Below are positions 17,047 to 26,243 of a stretch of 64,000 nt of DNA, in pieces. A program made the translations under genes and the position numbers. Below the pieces are notes generated by a model. The model did not search any database. It saw only the letters and a list, made by a program, of their open reading frames with translations, and was not told where the DNA came from. The DNA is taken from positions 1,984,001 through 2,048,000 of the forward strand of contig NZ_JANUCO010000001.1 of NCBI RefSeq assembly GCF_024807225.1, written 5' to 3'. This stretch comes from Chryseobacterium ginsenosidimutans (GTDB lineage Bacteria > Bacteroidota > Bacteroidia > Flavobacteriales > Weeksellaceae). Each line of letters begins with the position of its first letter. Position 1 is the first letter of the stretch.

Positions 17047-17548
17047 TTATCTGTTCATTAATATATTTTCAATCGACTGAAGGATTTCCCTTTCTATATT
17101 TTCTTCATCGAGAGTTTCAAGGGTGTAAGTTTGTTCCTTCATAGCGGCAGTTTCCTATTCCGTTTTGGAAAATAGTATCCTGATGAATTCCGATTCTTTT
17201 TAAATTCTTGTCGGCAACAAACATGATATGGGGAAACTTATCGTTTGCGTAAAAATTAGAATCAATATTTCTTGAAATCTGAAGTTTTATATTGGTTTGA
17301 GAATTGAAGCCCAATCCGTTTTTATTTTCTTCGTTAAATGCTACTTTACAGCCAAATCCATTTTCTCGCAGCATTCTTCTGAATTCCTGCATTTTTGGTT
17401 CGATGAGGTTTTTGCATACCGTTTTAAAACCTTCAATAAACAAATCTTCTTCGCTTTTCTTCTTTTCCAGGCTTTCTTTCAATTTTTGTTCTTCCGTTTT
17501 TAAATTTGAAAACAGAGAATTCAATTTATTGATATTTTCTTCCTTCAC
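17047..17548 (-). pseudogene. Hypothetical protein gene with a frameshift near its 3' end
   Basis: The open frame from ATG 17548 gives 143 residues: a Lys/Glu-rich coiled-coil segment (residues 1-45) and then a compact domain with FKTVCKNLIEPKMQEFRRML and PHIMFVADKNLKRIG. It ends in a low-quality tail NCRYEGTNLHP. In the -1-shifted frame, translation continues from about 17150 to a stop at 17047 as KEQTYTLETLDEENIEREIL..., an acidic helical tail that looks like genuine protein. Removing one A (minus strand) from GGAAACT at 17149-17155 joins the frames. So the natural protein is about 165 residues. No function recognised. Sequencing error or a real mutation cannot be told apart here. Confidence 0.65.
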
Positions 17549-17702
17549 TTTGTCAAAATTTTTTCAAATATAGATAAATTATAAAAAATATTGGTGTGAA
17601 GTCTAACGGTAGATTTATAATTTATTTCTGATTTAAAATTAAATTTACAATGCTTTCCAACCTTTTTCAAAAATAAAGCATCTTTACTATAAAGAGATTA
17701 CT

Positions 17703-18443
17703 ATGAAAATCACTATTCCAAAACCATGTCATGAAAACTGGGGAACGATGACGCCAGAAGAAAAAGGGAGATTTTGTTCTGTCTGTGCTAAAACAGTCAG
17801 AGATTTTACTATTGCTTCCGATGAAGAAATTATAGATGTTTTTTCGAATACTTCAGAGAATATTTGTGGTAATTTTAATCAATCACAACTCAATCGAGAT
17901 TTAAGATATTCTTATATCAATTCACTTTTTTCGAAATTTGCCGTCGGTTTTATGCTGACAACAGGAGGAATTGTTTCTGTGAATGCACAACAAAATATAA
18001 CAAATGATACTTTAAAAGCAGAAGAAGTAAAAGAAGTTGTGATCATGGGATTTAGTAAACGAACTACTCAAACAATGATGGTTGGATCAACTACTGTTGT
18101 ATCGGAAAAAGAGTTAATTAAAGCTCAGGAAAATAAAATACAAGAAATTCAGGGGAAATTTCCGGGATTGAATATCAATCAAATTCCAAAAGACGGATCC
18201 GGGAGTCGGCAAATGACGATTGGTGGAGCCAATTCAAGCGCAAGTACTCATTCGAATCCGTTGATCGTAGTTAATAAAAAAATTATGAGCTTAAAAGAGT
18301 TACAGGAATTAGATCCCAAATCTATAAAAACAATGAATCTTTTGAAAGGTACTTCTGCAACGGCAATTTATGGAGAAGATGGCAAAAATGGAGTAATTTT
18401 GGTGACCACGAAAAAGGGTAAAAAAGTAAAAAAACTCCGATAA
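17703..18443 (+). CDS. Cys-rich N-domain plus TonB-receptor plug domain, no beta-barrel
   Basis: 246 residues in three parts. Residues 1-60: a small Cys-containing module, PCHENWGTMTPEEKGRFCSVCAKTVRDF, with Cys9, Cys25, Cys28 and Cys55, possibly a metal site. Residues 75-95: one hydrophobic segment (FAVGFMLTTGGIVSVNAQ). Residues 105-240: a plug domain like that of SusC/RagA receptors, with VVIMGFSKRTT, GKFPGLNI, TSATAIYGEDGKNGVILVTTKKG. The outer-membrane barrel is absent by design, since the frame ends cleanly after a basic tail. The Cys-module should be cytoplasmic and the plug periplasmic if the segment is a membrane anchor. Such combinations occur in flavobacteria, and the role (perhaps regulation of or contact with TonB) is not known. 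Confidence 0.75.
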   Translation: MKITIPKPCHENWGTMTPEEKGRFCSVCAKTVRDFTIASDEEIIDVFSNTSENICGNFNQSQLNRDLRYSYINSLFSKFAVGFMLTTGGIVSVNAQQNITNDTLKAEEVKEVVIMGFSKRTTQTMMVGSTTVVSEKELIKAQENKIQEIQGKFPGLNINQIPKDGSGSRQMTIGGANSSASTHSNPLIVVNKKIMSLKELQELDPKSIKTMNLLKGTSATAIYGEDGKNGVILVTTKKGKKVKKLR

Positions 18444-18481
18444 TAATCAGAGGTTTTAAATTTATTCTAAAAGATAGCAAC

Positions 18482-19054
18482 TTAATTTTTCACTGCTTTA
18501 ATCGCTGCTTCATAATTAGGCTCATGCGAAATATCGGCAACCTGTTCTTCATAAACAATTTTTCCTGAAGGATCGATCACGACAACCGCTCTGCTCAAAA
18601 GACCTTTCATCACAGAATCTGTAATTTCTACGCCATACGTTTTTCCAAAATCAGAACGGAAATCCGAAAGCATTACTACATTTTTTATCCCTTCTGCGCC
18701 ACAAAATCTCTTCTGAGCAAAAGGCAAATCTTTAGAAATACAAAGAACAACCGTGTTCGCAATATTGGCAGCATCTTCGTTGAAATGGCGTACAGAAGCC
18801 GAACAAACACCCGTATCTACACTTGGGAAGATGTTTAGAATCAAGAATTTTCCTTTATAAGATTCAAGAGTCTGGTCTTTCATCGTTACGTCTGTAAGCG
18901 TGAACTTTGGTGCTGCTTTGTTTACTGATGGCAGTTTGGCGTAAGTATGTACCGCTTTTCCGCCCATCAAAACAGTGTTGGCTGTTTTAGAATTTTGAGC
19001 GAAACTCAAGGCTGAGAAAAATAACAACGTGCTTAAAATTAATTTTGAATACAT
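18482..19054 (-). CDS. tpx: Thiol peroxidase, exported form
   Basis: A 190-residue peroxiredoxin that reduces hydrogen and organic peroxides with thioredoxin. The peroxidatic Cys lies in FPSVDTGVCSASVRHFNE, the Tpx signature, and the resolving Cys in RFCGAEG. Unlike cytoplasmic Tpx (165-170 residues) it has an N-terminal signal peptide (MYSKLILSTLLFFSALSFAQ), so it should act in the periplasm. The minus strand has a TAATTTTG element 19-26 bases before the start codon. Monocistronic and convergent with the plug-domain gene. Confidence 0.9.
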   Translation of the reverse strand: MYSKLILSTLLFFSALSFAQNSKTANTVLMGGKAVHTYAKLPSVNKAAPKFTLTDVTMKDQTLESYKGKFLILNIFPSVDTGVCSASVRHFNEDAANIANTVVLCISKDLPFAQKRFCGAEGIKNVVMLSDFRSDFGKTYGVEITDSVMKGLLSRAVVVIDPSGKIVYEEQVADISHEPNYEAAIKAVKN

Positions 19055-19228
19055 GAATTTTTATTTTAAACAAAATTATTCTTTTTTCTAGTCTCTAAGA
19101 TTAATTTTAATTCAAAAACCTATTAAATAGAACAAATCTATTAATGTGCTCTTTTTAAAACCAATTTTTACGGCTACCTTTATTCTATTCAAATTTTACA
19201 CTAACACTATTAAAAAAATAAAAGATTT

Positions 19229-20857
19229 ATGGATTCAGCAAACACAGCATCATTTCATGAAATATTTAAATCTGAAAATGAAATTCCCGAAGAATATAAA
19301 GTTCCCGAAATTCACCAGAAAGTTTATCTCTTAAACGGAGAATTGGTAGAGTGGAGTGGTGATGTACAAAATATCTATTCACCGGTTTGCATTCCTACAG
19401 AAAACGGATTGCAGAGAAAACTGTTGGGAAGCATCCCGAATATCGGTCCGAAAGAAGCGATGGATGTGTTGGAAGCTTGTGTAAAAGCCTATGACAACGG
19501 ATTGGGAGAATGGCCGACAATGTCTGTGGAAGGTCGTATAAAATGTATGGAGAAATTTGTTTTTCTAATGATTCAGCAGCGTGATTTGGTGATTAGATTA
19601 TTGATGTGGGAAATCGGAAAAACATTGGCAGATTCTACGAAAGAATTCGACAGAACGGTAGATTATATCAATCAGACCATCGACGCATTGAAGGATTTAG
19701 ACAGAGAATCTTCACGTTTCCAACAGGCGGAAGGTACAATTGCACAAATCAGAAGAGCTCCGCTTGGTGTTGTTTTGAGTATGGGACCTTTCAATTATCC
19801 TTTAAACGAAATTTTCACAACGTTGATTCCTGCTTTGATTATGGGAAATACCATTTTGTTTAAACTTCCTAAACATGGCGTTTTAGCGCATTATCCTTTA
19901 TTAAATGCTTTCAAAGAAGCCTTCCCGAAAGGAACGGTAAATACATTATACGGAAAAGGTTCTGAAATCATCACACCGATCATGGAAAGCGGAAAAGTGA
20001 ATGTTTTGGCGTTCATCGGTTCAAGTAAAGTGGCGAATGGATTGAAAAAACTTCACCCTAAAGTTAATCGTTTAAGGGCTATTTTAAGTTTAGATGCAAA
20101 AAATGCTGCTATTGTTACGAAAAATGCAAACTTAGATGTTGCAGTAAGCGAATGTATTTTAGGATCACTTTCTTTTAACGGACAACGTTGTACAGCATTA
20201 AAATTGATATTCGTACAAAAAGATGTTGCAGAAGAATTTACTCAAAAATTAACGGCTGCAGTTTCTGCAATGAAAGGTGGACTTCCTTGGGAGAAAGACG
20301 TGAAAATCACCCCACTTCCGGAAGTAAATAAACCTCCGTATTTGAAAGAATGTATTGATGATGCTTTGGCAAAAGGAGCAAAAGTTCTTAATGGGAATGG
20401 CGGATTTACAGAAGAATCTTTCGTTTTTCCTGCGGTTGTTTATCCTGTAAACAGCGATATGAAATTGTATCATGAAGAGCAGTTTGGTCCCATAATTCCT
20501 GTTGTTCCGTTTGATGATATTGAAGAGCCGATCGATTATCAAGTGAATGCAGATCATGGAATGCAGGTAAGTATTTTCAGTGAAGATCCGCTGGAAGTTT
20601 CAAAATTGATTGATCCGTTTGTGAATCTGGTAAGCCGTGTAAACATCAATTGTCAGTCTCAGAGAGGTCCTGATGTTTTCCCTTTTACAGGAAGAAAAGA
20701 CAGTGCAGAAGGTACACTTTCTGTCTTTGATGCGCTTCGTTCGTTCTCAATTCGTTCTTTGGTGGCTGCAAAATTAACGGAATCCAACAAGAATTTATTA
20801 AATGCAATTGTAAGAGATCACGACTCAAATTTCCTGAGCACAGATTATCTTTTCTAG
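19229..20857 (+). CDS. gapN: NADP-dependent glyceraldehyde-3-phosphate dehydrogenase-like ALDH
   Basis: 542 residues of the aldehyde dehydrogenase superfamily, closest by pattern to non-phosphorylating GAPDH, which makes 3-phosphoglycerate and NADPH directly. The catalytic Cys is Cys321 in FNGQRCTALK, and the NADP loop reads MGPFNYPLNE. The position of the general-base Glu (34 residues before the Cys, normally in LELGGK) is Ser287 in LSLDAKNAAI. I believe related flavobacterial proteins share this motif, but that is from memory. Longer than classical GapN (about 475 residues) through N- and C-terminal extensions. Single gene with a strong terminator. Confidence 0.85.
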   Translation: MDSANTASFHEIFKSENEIPEEYKVPEIHQKVYLLNGELVEWSGDVQNIYSPVCIPTENGLQRKLLGSIPNIGPKEAMDVLEACVKAYDNGLGEWPTMSVEGRIKCMEKFVFLMIQQRDLVIRLLMWEIGKTLADSTKEFDRTVDYINQTIDALKDLDRESSRFQQAEGTIAQIRRAPLGVVLSMGPFNYPLNEIFTTLIPALIMGNTILFKLPKHGVLAHYPLLNAFKEAFPKGTVNTLYGKGSEIITPIMESGKVNVLAFIGSSKVANGLKKLHPKVNRLRAILSLDAKNAAIVTKNANLDVAVSECILGSLSFNGQRCTALKLIFVQKDVAEEFTQKLTAAVSAMKGGLPWEKDVKITPLPEVNKPPYLKECIDDALAKGAKVLNGNGGFTEESFVFPAVVYPVNSDMKLYHEEQFGPIIPVVPFDDIEEPIDYQVNADHGMQVSIFSEDPLEVSKLIDPFVNLVSRVNINCQSQRGPDVFPFTGRKDSAEGTLSVFDALRSFSIRSLVAAKLTESNKNLLNAIVRDHDSNFLSTDYLF

Positions 20858-20882
20858 TTTAAATTTTTTATTTAAATATATA

Positions 20883-20919
20883 AATCCTCAGCGAATTTCG
20901 ATTTGTTGGGGATTTTTTG
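20883..20919 (+). terminator. Terminator of gapN with a TTCG loop
   Basis: AATCCTCAGCGAAT, TTCG, ATTTGTTGGGGATT form a 14-bp stem (three G-T pairs) capped by a TTCG tetraloop and followed by a T run. Confidence 0.85.
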
Positions 20920-20928
20920 TTTAGTTAT

Positions 20929-21170
20929 ATTTAGAGTTTGTTTAAATTTAATTCAAACAATTAGAAAGGCAATACTGATTTTTTAACGCAAAGCTTTAAT
21001 TCAATATTAATTTAATGTAAGTGAGCAAATTTTATTTGCCTTTGCTTTCTAAAATAAAGCGGGATGTAAAAATATCTTTGCGTTAAAAATAATAACGGAT
21101 TCCATTTGAAAGAAGCTTTAAGTCTTTCGATACAAAAATTTGTAATGTAAAATTTAAACAGGCTCTAAAT
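20929..21170. mobile_element. MITE-like element, copy A
   Basis: A 242-bp non-coding element. The ends ATTTAGAGTTTGTTTAAATTT (20929-20949, quoted in part: 21 bases, 19 matching) and the inverse at 21150-21170 form terminal inverted repeats. Inside are a second inverted pair, TTTTAACGCAAAG (about 20981) and CTTTGCGTTAAAA (about 21077), and a GCAAATTTTATTTGC hairpin. The reverse complement aligns with 34508-34835, so this is one of two copies. No transposase is present. It fills most of the 376-base gap 20858-21233. Confidence 0.7.
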
Positions 21171-21233
21171 TTTTAAGAAAAAACTGTAACATATTCTTTA
21201 AGCAGATACTAACTTCATAGAGAGTAAGAAACC

Positions 21234-21728
21234 ATGGCCTCATTAGAACAAGAATTTTTAGAAAAAATTGAAAAACATAAAGGAATCATTTTCAAGATTT
21301 CTAAAATGTATATGGATGAAAAAGACGATCGCGACGATCTTTTTCAGGAGATCACGTATCAGGTCTGGAAAGCTTATCCGAAGTTTAAAGGAGAAAGCGA
21401 ATTTTCAACCTGGCTGTACAGAATTGCGCTGAACACGGCCATTATTTTCCTTAAAAACGAAAAAAGAAGAAGCTTTATCGCTAATGAAGATTTTTCTAAC
21501 TATAAAATTATTCAGGAAGAATTTGACAGCGAAAAAGAAGAAAAACTAAGTGCGATGTATAAGGCTATTCATCAGCTAAACCCAATTGATAAAGCTTTTA
21601 TTTTCTATTATCTGGAAGATTTTTCCGGAAAAGAAATTGCCGACCAAATGGGGATTTCCGAAGGGAATGTAAGAGTGAAAATGAATCGCGCCAAAAACAA
21701 ACTGAAAGATATTTTAAATTCTAAATAA
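21234..21728 (+). CDS. ECF-type RNA polymerase sigma factor
   Basis: 164 residues. Region 2 contains DDRDDLFQEITYQVWKAYPKF and FSTWLYRIALNTA (promoter -10 recognition and core binding), and region 4 has IADQMGISEGNVRVKMNRAKNKLK, a helix-turn-helix. A typical minimal group 4 sigma factor. The gene after it, 78 bases downstream, encodes a protein with a soluble N-terminus and four membrane helices, the usual arrangement of an anti-sigma partner. The signal sensed is unknown. Confidence 0.9.
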   Translation: MASLEQEFLEKIEKHKGIIFKISKMYMDEKDDRDDLFQEITYQVWKAYPKFKGESEFSTWLYRIALNTAIIFLKNEKRRSFIANEDFSNYKIIQEEFDSEKEEKLSAMYKAIHQLNPIDKAFIFYYLEDFSGKEIADQMGISEGNVRVKMNRAKNKLKDILNSK

Positions 21729-21806
21729 TCGGGTTGCGAGATTCAGGATTCGAGCTTATCCTGTATTGCGTAACTCTCATTAAATAATCCGTAAAAAATA
21801 ACCCAT

Positions 21807-22403
21807 ATGAATATAGATGAACTAAAAAATGCATGGAACGAAGACGATTTTTTTGAAGAAACGCCTGAAATCAGCATTGAACAGAGTAATAAAATCAATC
21901 TTCCGTTGGAAAAAATGCGTAAAAATATGCGCATGGAATTTTGGTCAACCGTCGGTATTTTTGTATTTGCTTTCGCTGTGATTGCTTTATCTCCGGGACC
22001 TTTTAAGTTTAAATTTTATCTTACCATTCTTATTGCTTCGATGGTTTTTGTAACTTTTTTCTTTTTCAGTCAGTTCTTTAAATTATATAAAAATATGACA
22101 GACCCGATGATGAAAACATATGATGGTTTGAAGGATTTACTGGAGCAGTTTAATCTGAATAAACAATATTATCTTTCATTTTACCTTGCTTTTGTACCGT
22201 TTTTGGTCTGCGAATTAATAATCGTTCTGGAATTTATTCCACGTCCGATTCCTTTATCAGATGTAAAGGTTGCAAGTATTCTTATAGGAACAATGATAGT
22301 AGTAATGCCTGGTTTGTTTTTATTTGGAAAGTGGTGGTTTAAAAGTTTTTATGGTAAATACATCACACAGATCGAAAATCTTTTAATAGAATTGAAAAAA
22401 TAA
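21807..22403 (+). CDS. Membrane protein, probable anti-sigma partner
   Basis: 198 residues. A cytoplasmic N-terminal part starting MNIDELKNAWNEDDFFEE is of the kind that opens many flavobacterial anti-sigma or sigma-associated proteins. Four hydrophobic segments follow (about residues 47-64, 69-90, 122-142, 150-172). No zinc-finger HxxxCxxC motif is visible. It lies directly after the ECF sigma gene on the same strand, which suggests that it sequesters the sigma factor at the membrane, but this is inferred from position. Confidence 0.65.
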   Translation: MNIDELKNAWNEDDFFEETPEISIEQSNKINLPLEKMRKNMRMEFWSTVGIFVFAFAVIALSPGPFKFKFYLTILIASMVFVTFFFFSQFFKLYKNMTDPMMKTYDGLKDLLEQFNLNKQYYLSFYLAFVPFLVCELIIVLEFIPRPIPLSDVKVASILIGTMIVVMPGLFLFGKWWFKSFYGKYITQIENLLIELKK

Positions 22404-22406
22404 GGA

Positions 22407-22437
22407 GGTTTCGGCGGGCTGAAAGCCCGCCGAAACC
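22407..22437. repeat. GC-rich perfect palindrome (GTTTCGGCGG family)
   Basis: GGTTTCGGCGGGCT, loop GAA, AGCCCGCCGAAACC: 14-bp perfect arms in AT-rich surroundings. It lies four bases after the stop codon of the anti-sigma-like gene and before the convergent DUF417 gene, so it probably also ends transcription from both sides. It shares the GTTTCGGCGG core with the larger hairpin at 58332-58388. Confidence 0.8.
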
Positions 22438-22453
22438 CTTTAATTATAAAAAT

Positions 22454-23021
22454 TTACACCTTTTTCAAATTCAGAATACTTTTCGCGGAATCTGACGCGA
22501 TAACCAATCCTGCTCCCATCATAATAATATCTTTGATAACCAATCTTCCCGCTCCTGAAAGTAAAGGGAATCCATGTTCGGAACCTCCCAGATCAGGAAC
22601 CCAGACTTCGGGTGTGGTAATAAGAAATGAAAGAGTAACAAAAGACATTATTGCCGTTAAAATTCCACTGACGACACCAATTTTCGGATAGAAAATGCCT
22701 AATAAAACTGAAATTCCGATCAGGACAATTGCAGTTCCCAATCCGAGGGAAAAACTATAGGTTTCCGTTCGCTTCATGCCATTTTACATTTTCCGGAATT
22801 ACTTCACCTTCTTTGTTTTTGTGAAGTTTGTAATTATCTGCATCCGAAACGTTTTTATTCAACATGAAACTCATAAAAGGGGAGTTTGCGACAAAAGGAA
22901 TAATTCCTTCCGCTTCGTAATGAAAGGCTTTCAGACCGCCGATCCAAGCCATGACAATAAAAATACTTATTCTTAAAAAATGAATGAAATTTTTCTGTGA
23001 GTTTGCTAAGAGTTCTAACAT
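22454..23021 (-). pseudogene. DUF417 (YkgB-like) membrane protein gene with frameshift
   Basis: Two overlapping frames together encode one DUF417 protein of about 190 residues. The first (23021 to 22755) has the N-terminal helix, then GGLKAFHYEAEGIIPFVANSP, the family motif, and ends WHEANGNL. The second (22777 to 22454) resumes with ETYSFSLGLGTAIVLIG and has three membrane helices. Deleting one A from GGAAACC (minus strand; plus GGTTTCC at 22760-22766) restores WHEANG-TYSFSLGLG. The intact family comprises inner-membrane proteins linked to oxidant responses. The AraC regulator gene is 61 bases upstream on the same strand and may control it. Error or mutation is undecided. Confidence 0.75.
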
Positions 23022-23082
23022 GATTTATTTTTTGACAAAGTTATGCCGAACCGAAAGCCAATGAAATGGACATTTATGGATG

Positions 23083-23916
23083 TTATTTGTACAAATCTGC
23101 CACGATCGAAATTCCTGCTTCTTTTCTGAATTGCGTTGGCGAAATTCCTACATATTTTTTGAAATATTTACTGAAGTGGAATTCATCATTAAAATTGAGT
23201 TCTACCGCTATTTCTTTAATCGATTTTCTTGTGAGGTGAATCTGCTTTTTCGCTTCCAGAATTACTCTTTCCTGAATAATCTGAGAAGGCGTTTTATTGA
23301 ATTTTGATTTAATTTTTTTGCTTAAAGTATTGGACGTTACATGAAGCAAATCAGCATAAAAAGACAGGTTTTTCTCTGAAAGAAAATGCTCTTCTACCAA
23401 ATTTTGAAAAGATTTGAGTTCGGTAAAATCATCTTTAATTAATTCTTTATCAGGAAGTATTTTATTCTTTTCACGACTTGAAATCGCTAAAATTAATTGA
23501 AGATATGACTGTAAAACAGAACCCGAAAAATCTTCATTATGATTTACTTCCTGAATTTTTGAAAAGTAATTTAAAATCTCCAGATAAACTTCTTCACTCA
23601 ACGAAAAATGAGGAAAAAGATAAATATTGTTGAAAAGCAAACCGTTGCATGCAACTTCTTTTTTATGAAATTCTATACAATAAAAATCGCTGTGGAAATT
23701 TAAAACATCAACTTCAATTTGAGTTTCGCTTACAATCTGAATATTCTGAAAAGGGGAAGAGAAAAATACAGTTTTTCCGGTAAAGTCATATTCTACAAAA
23801 TCAACGATGATTTTCCCGTTTCCGTTAAACAGAAAAATATGATACATCGAATCACTGAATATATTTTTGAAATACGCAGAACTCTCTTTCTGGACGGAAA
23901 AAAATGTACTTTTCAT
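23083..23916 (-). CDS. AraC family transcriptional regulator
   Basis: 277 residues. The C-terminal 100 residues are the double helix-turn-helix of the family, with YADLLHVTSNTLSKKIKS (first helix-turn-helix) and IKEIAVELNFNDEFHFSKYF then GISPTQFRK (second). The N-terminal part is a cupin-like sensor with HSDFYCIEFHKKEV. The ligand is unknown. The gene lies upstream of the DUF417 gene in the same direction. Not closely related to the second AraC gene at 53086. Confidence 0.87.
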   Translation of the reverse strand: MKSTFFSVQKESSAYFKNIFSDSMYHIFLFNGNGKIIVDFVEYDFTGKTVFFSSPFQNIQIVSETQIEVDVLNFHSDFYCIEFHKKEVACNGLLFNNIYLFPHFSLSEEVYLEILNYFSKIQEVNHNEDFSGSVLQSYLQLILAISSREKNKILPDKELIKDDFTELKSFQNLVEEHFLSEKNLSFYADLLHVTSNTLSKKIKSKFNKTPSQIIQERVILEAKKQIHLTRKSIKEIAVELNFNDEFHFSKYFKKYVGISPTQFRKEAGISIVADLYK

Positions 23917-23976
23917 AGGATAAAAATACCTAATTTTCTTTTATGATTTTCTTAAAATTGATGATGAGGTTTCAAT

Positions 23977-24537
23977 CTATTGAATATAATAAGCGGGAAA
24001 TTCTCTCAAAATTGAATACAAATCTCTCCATTCAAAATAATTCGGACTTACACTGCTGACATTTTCACAACCTCGATCTTCAAATAACTTCTTCGTCCGC
24101 GTTACATGAAAATATTGTGAAACAACAATAATGCTGTTGAATTTTAGTTTAGATCTTAATTTTAATGTATTTTCTACTGTTAATCTTGTGTTATTTCCAA
24201 AATTATCAACGATAATCAAAGAATCAGGAATACCTTTTGATGCCAAAAATTCTTTCATTTTATCACCTTCATAGAAACCTTCTTTTCCCAATCCGCCGCT
24301 TACCAGAAGCTTTTTTACGCGATGGTTTTTGTAGAGATCTAGTCCGCTTTCAAGACGTTTTTCCAGTCTTTTTGATAAAGTTCCGTCTTCGTTTACTTTA
24401 CTTCCTAGAATGACTGCGAGATCAGCATTTTTACCTTGATCAGAAATGCCGTCAATGGTGATATATAAAGAATGAATAATAAACCATGAAATGAATATAA
24501 AAGCAACAATTTTAAACAGTTTTTTTGCCATAAACAA
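23977..24537 (-). CDS. YdcF/SanA family protein (DUF218)
   Basis: 186 residues. One N-terminal membrane helix (residues 8-28) anchors a DUF218 domain with LAVILGSKVNEDGTLSKRLEKRL, LLVSGGLGKEGFYEGDKM and VVSQYFHVTRTKKLFE, the family's SxxxGG and QxxHxxR-type motifs. E. coli SanA and YdcF members are involved in envelope barrier function or bind SAM; the biochemical role is not settled. It starts 9 bases after the S41 peptidase gene, so the two form an operon. ATG 24531 is an equally good start. Confidence 0.8.
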   Translation of the reverse strand: MFMAKKLFKIVAFIFISWFIIHSLYITIDGISDQGKNADLAVILGSKVNEDGTLSKRLEKRLESGLDLYKNHRVKKLLVSGGLGKEGFYEGDKMKEFLASKGIPDSLIIVDNFGNNTRLTVENTLKLRSKLKFNSIIVVSQYFHVTRTKKLFEDRGCENVSSVSPNYFEWRDLYSILREFPAYYIQ

Positions 24538-24546
24538 TGATACAAT

Positions 24547-26110
24547 TTATTTCTTACTGTTCTTCTTTTCTTTCTCAATTTCCTTTATAATCCAATCCAT
24601 CTCAGGATCTTTTTTATCGATAACATCCTGCATCGTTTCTGGCACTGTAACATCCGGAAGTACCCCTTTTTTCGTGTTTGTAAAAGTAATATTTGGCTGT
24701 ACCAAAAGCAATCCGATGGGTAGATCTATTTTAGAATTCGGGAGCGTCTGATAAGAATAAAATCCGGCAACAGTTCCGTCATTCGCACCGCCGGTTTCTT
24801 CACCGACAAGAATGGCTCTTTTATCGTTTTTAAGTTTGGCAGTGATAATTGAAGACGCAGAAAAGCTTGAACCATTAATCAAAACAAAAATTTTTCCGTT
24901 GAAAGCATCTTTATTGGGTTTCGATTTTTTATCAGGTTTTACTTTATAATAAAATTTTCTGTCTTTTTCGTAGGTGCTGAAAGTTTGGGCAAAGAAAAAA
25001 GTAGGATACGTCAGTGTTTTAAAAACATATTGAAAAGGGTTGCTTTTTCTGAAATAATTGGTTTTCAATGGAGTTGTTTTCGAATTTACCTGCGAAGGTT
25101 TTATCAAAACATAAGGATCTGCACTCAAATAAGAATACAGATTATTGATTTCATCCAGAGAAACCTCCGTAATTATTTCTGATATCGATGATTAAATAAG
25201 ACGATTTTCCTTCTTTAATCTTTTTAAAAGTTTCTCTGTAAAATTTTTCAGAATAGTCGCTCGAAAAACTTTTCACTTTTATATAGGCAATCGTACTGTC
25301 TTTATCCAGAAATTTGAAATTCCTGTTGTAAGAATCACTGAAAGCAATATAATCGTTTATTTTTTTCTCCTGCGTTCGTTTTTTATTTTCTTTATCTTGC
25401 TTAAGGTCATTTTCAGATTTTGATTCTCTGGTTAATTGGTAGGTCTTTTTTTCTCCATTATATATAGTTTCGAGAGTGGCTCGATCTTCATACCCTTTTT
25501 CGGCAACATAATAATTAAAGAAGAGATCTTTCAGAAAATAAGGTTGAAAAGTCGTGTTAAAACCATCACTGCTAATCAATTTTTTATATCTTTTTATATA
25601 ATCGGAAACCGGAATTTTATCAATGGTTAAAATTTCAGTTCCAGGCTTAATATTTTCGATGGAATCTTTGTTTTGAATAATAAAAAGTTGATCGTTTTTA
25701 ACATAATATTCAAAACGGCTGAACATTCCTTTTTTATTTTCTAATGTTTTAATCTCTTTTTTTGTAATTCTTTTGGATGGAATTCTCAACGAAAGATGTC
25801 CCTCCCGAATCTCTGAAATCACAGGCTGCAGCTTAAAATAAAACTGAAGCGGCGTAAGCGATTCATTGATCGTGCTTTTAATGCTGTCGAATTTACGATC
25901 CAGATCTTGCTTTGAGATATACCAATACAGCTGCGGATGCATTTCTTTCAGCTTTGCGTAAGCGAAATCCACATCTTCCTTCAGTTTTTCCGGCGGAATA
26001 CAGGCTGTCTGTTGCTCATTATGTCTTCTCACTGATCCACAAGAAGTTATGATGATAAGCAAAAACAAGATAAAAGAACTCTTCTGCACTTTTTGTTTTT
26101 TGAATTTCAA
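24547..26110 (-). pseudogene. S41 family peptidase (lipoprotein) gene with frameshift
   Basis: The frame from 26110 to 25151 encodes a lipoprotein signal (LLIIITSCGS), an N-terminal helical region, a PDZ-like segment and the start of the S41 core, YLIIDIRNNYGG, then reads FSG-stop. A frame shifted by one base continues with SLDEINNLYSYL from about 25165 to 24547 and contains FVLINGSSFSASSIITAKL, with the catalytic Ser of tail-specific proteases, and VGEETGGANDG. Removing one T from GGTTTCT (minus strand; 25159-25165) gives NNYGG-SLDEI and an intact protein of about 520 residues. Substrate would be periplasmic proteins. Broken by mutation or sequencing error. Confidence 0.8.
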
Positions 26111-26243
26111 AATTAAAAAGTTTATTAATTAAATTAAAAGAAATTATTAAAATTCATCATAATTTTTAATTAAAAATAAAGGTTTATCATTTTTAAATCG
26201 TCTTATCATTTAATATCATACATTTGATATTTACTTTTAAGAA

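Noticed and set aside
17297..17573. Two plus-strand frames over the 17.1 kb hypothetical gene
   Set aside because: Phe-rich translations of the antisense of a Lys/Glu coiled-coil; shadow frames.
24547..26110. Two separate genes for the S41 protein halves
   Set aside because: The halves form one S41 domain (DIRNNYGG followed by the catalytic Ser part) once one base is removed; a two-subunit protease is less likely.
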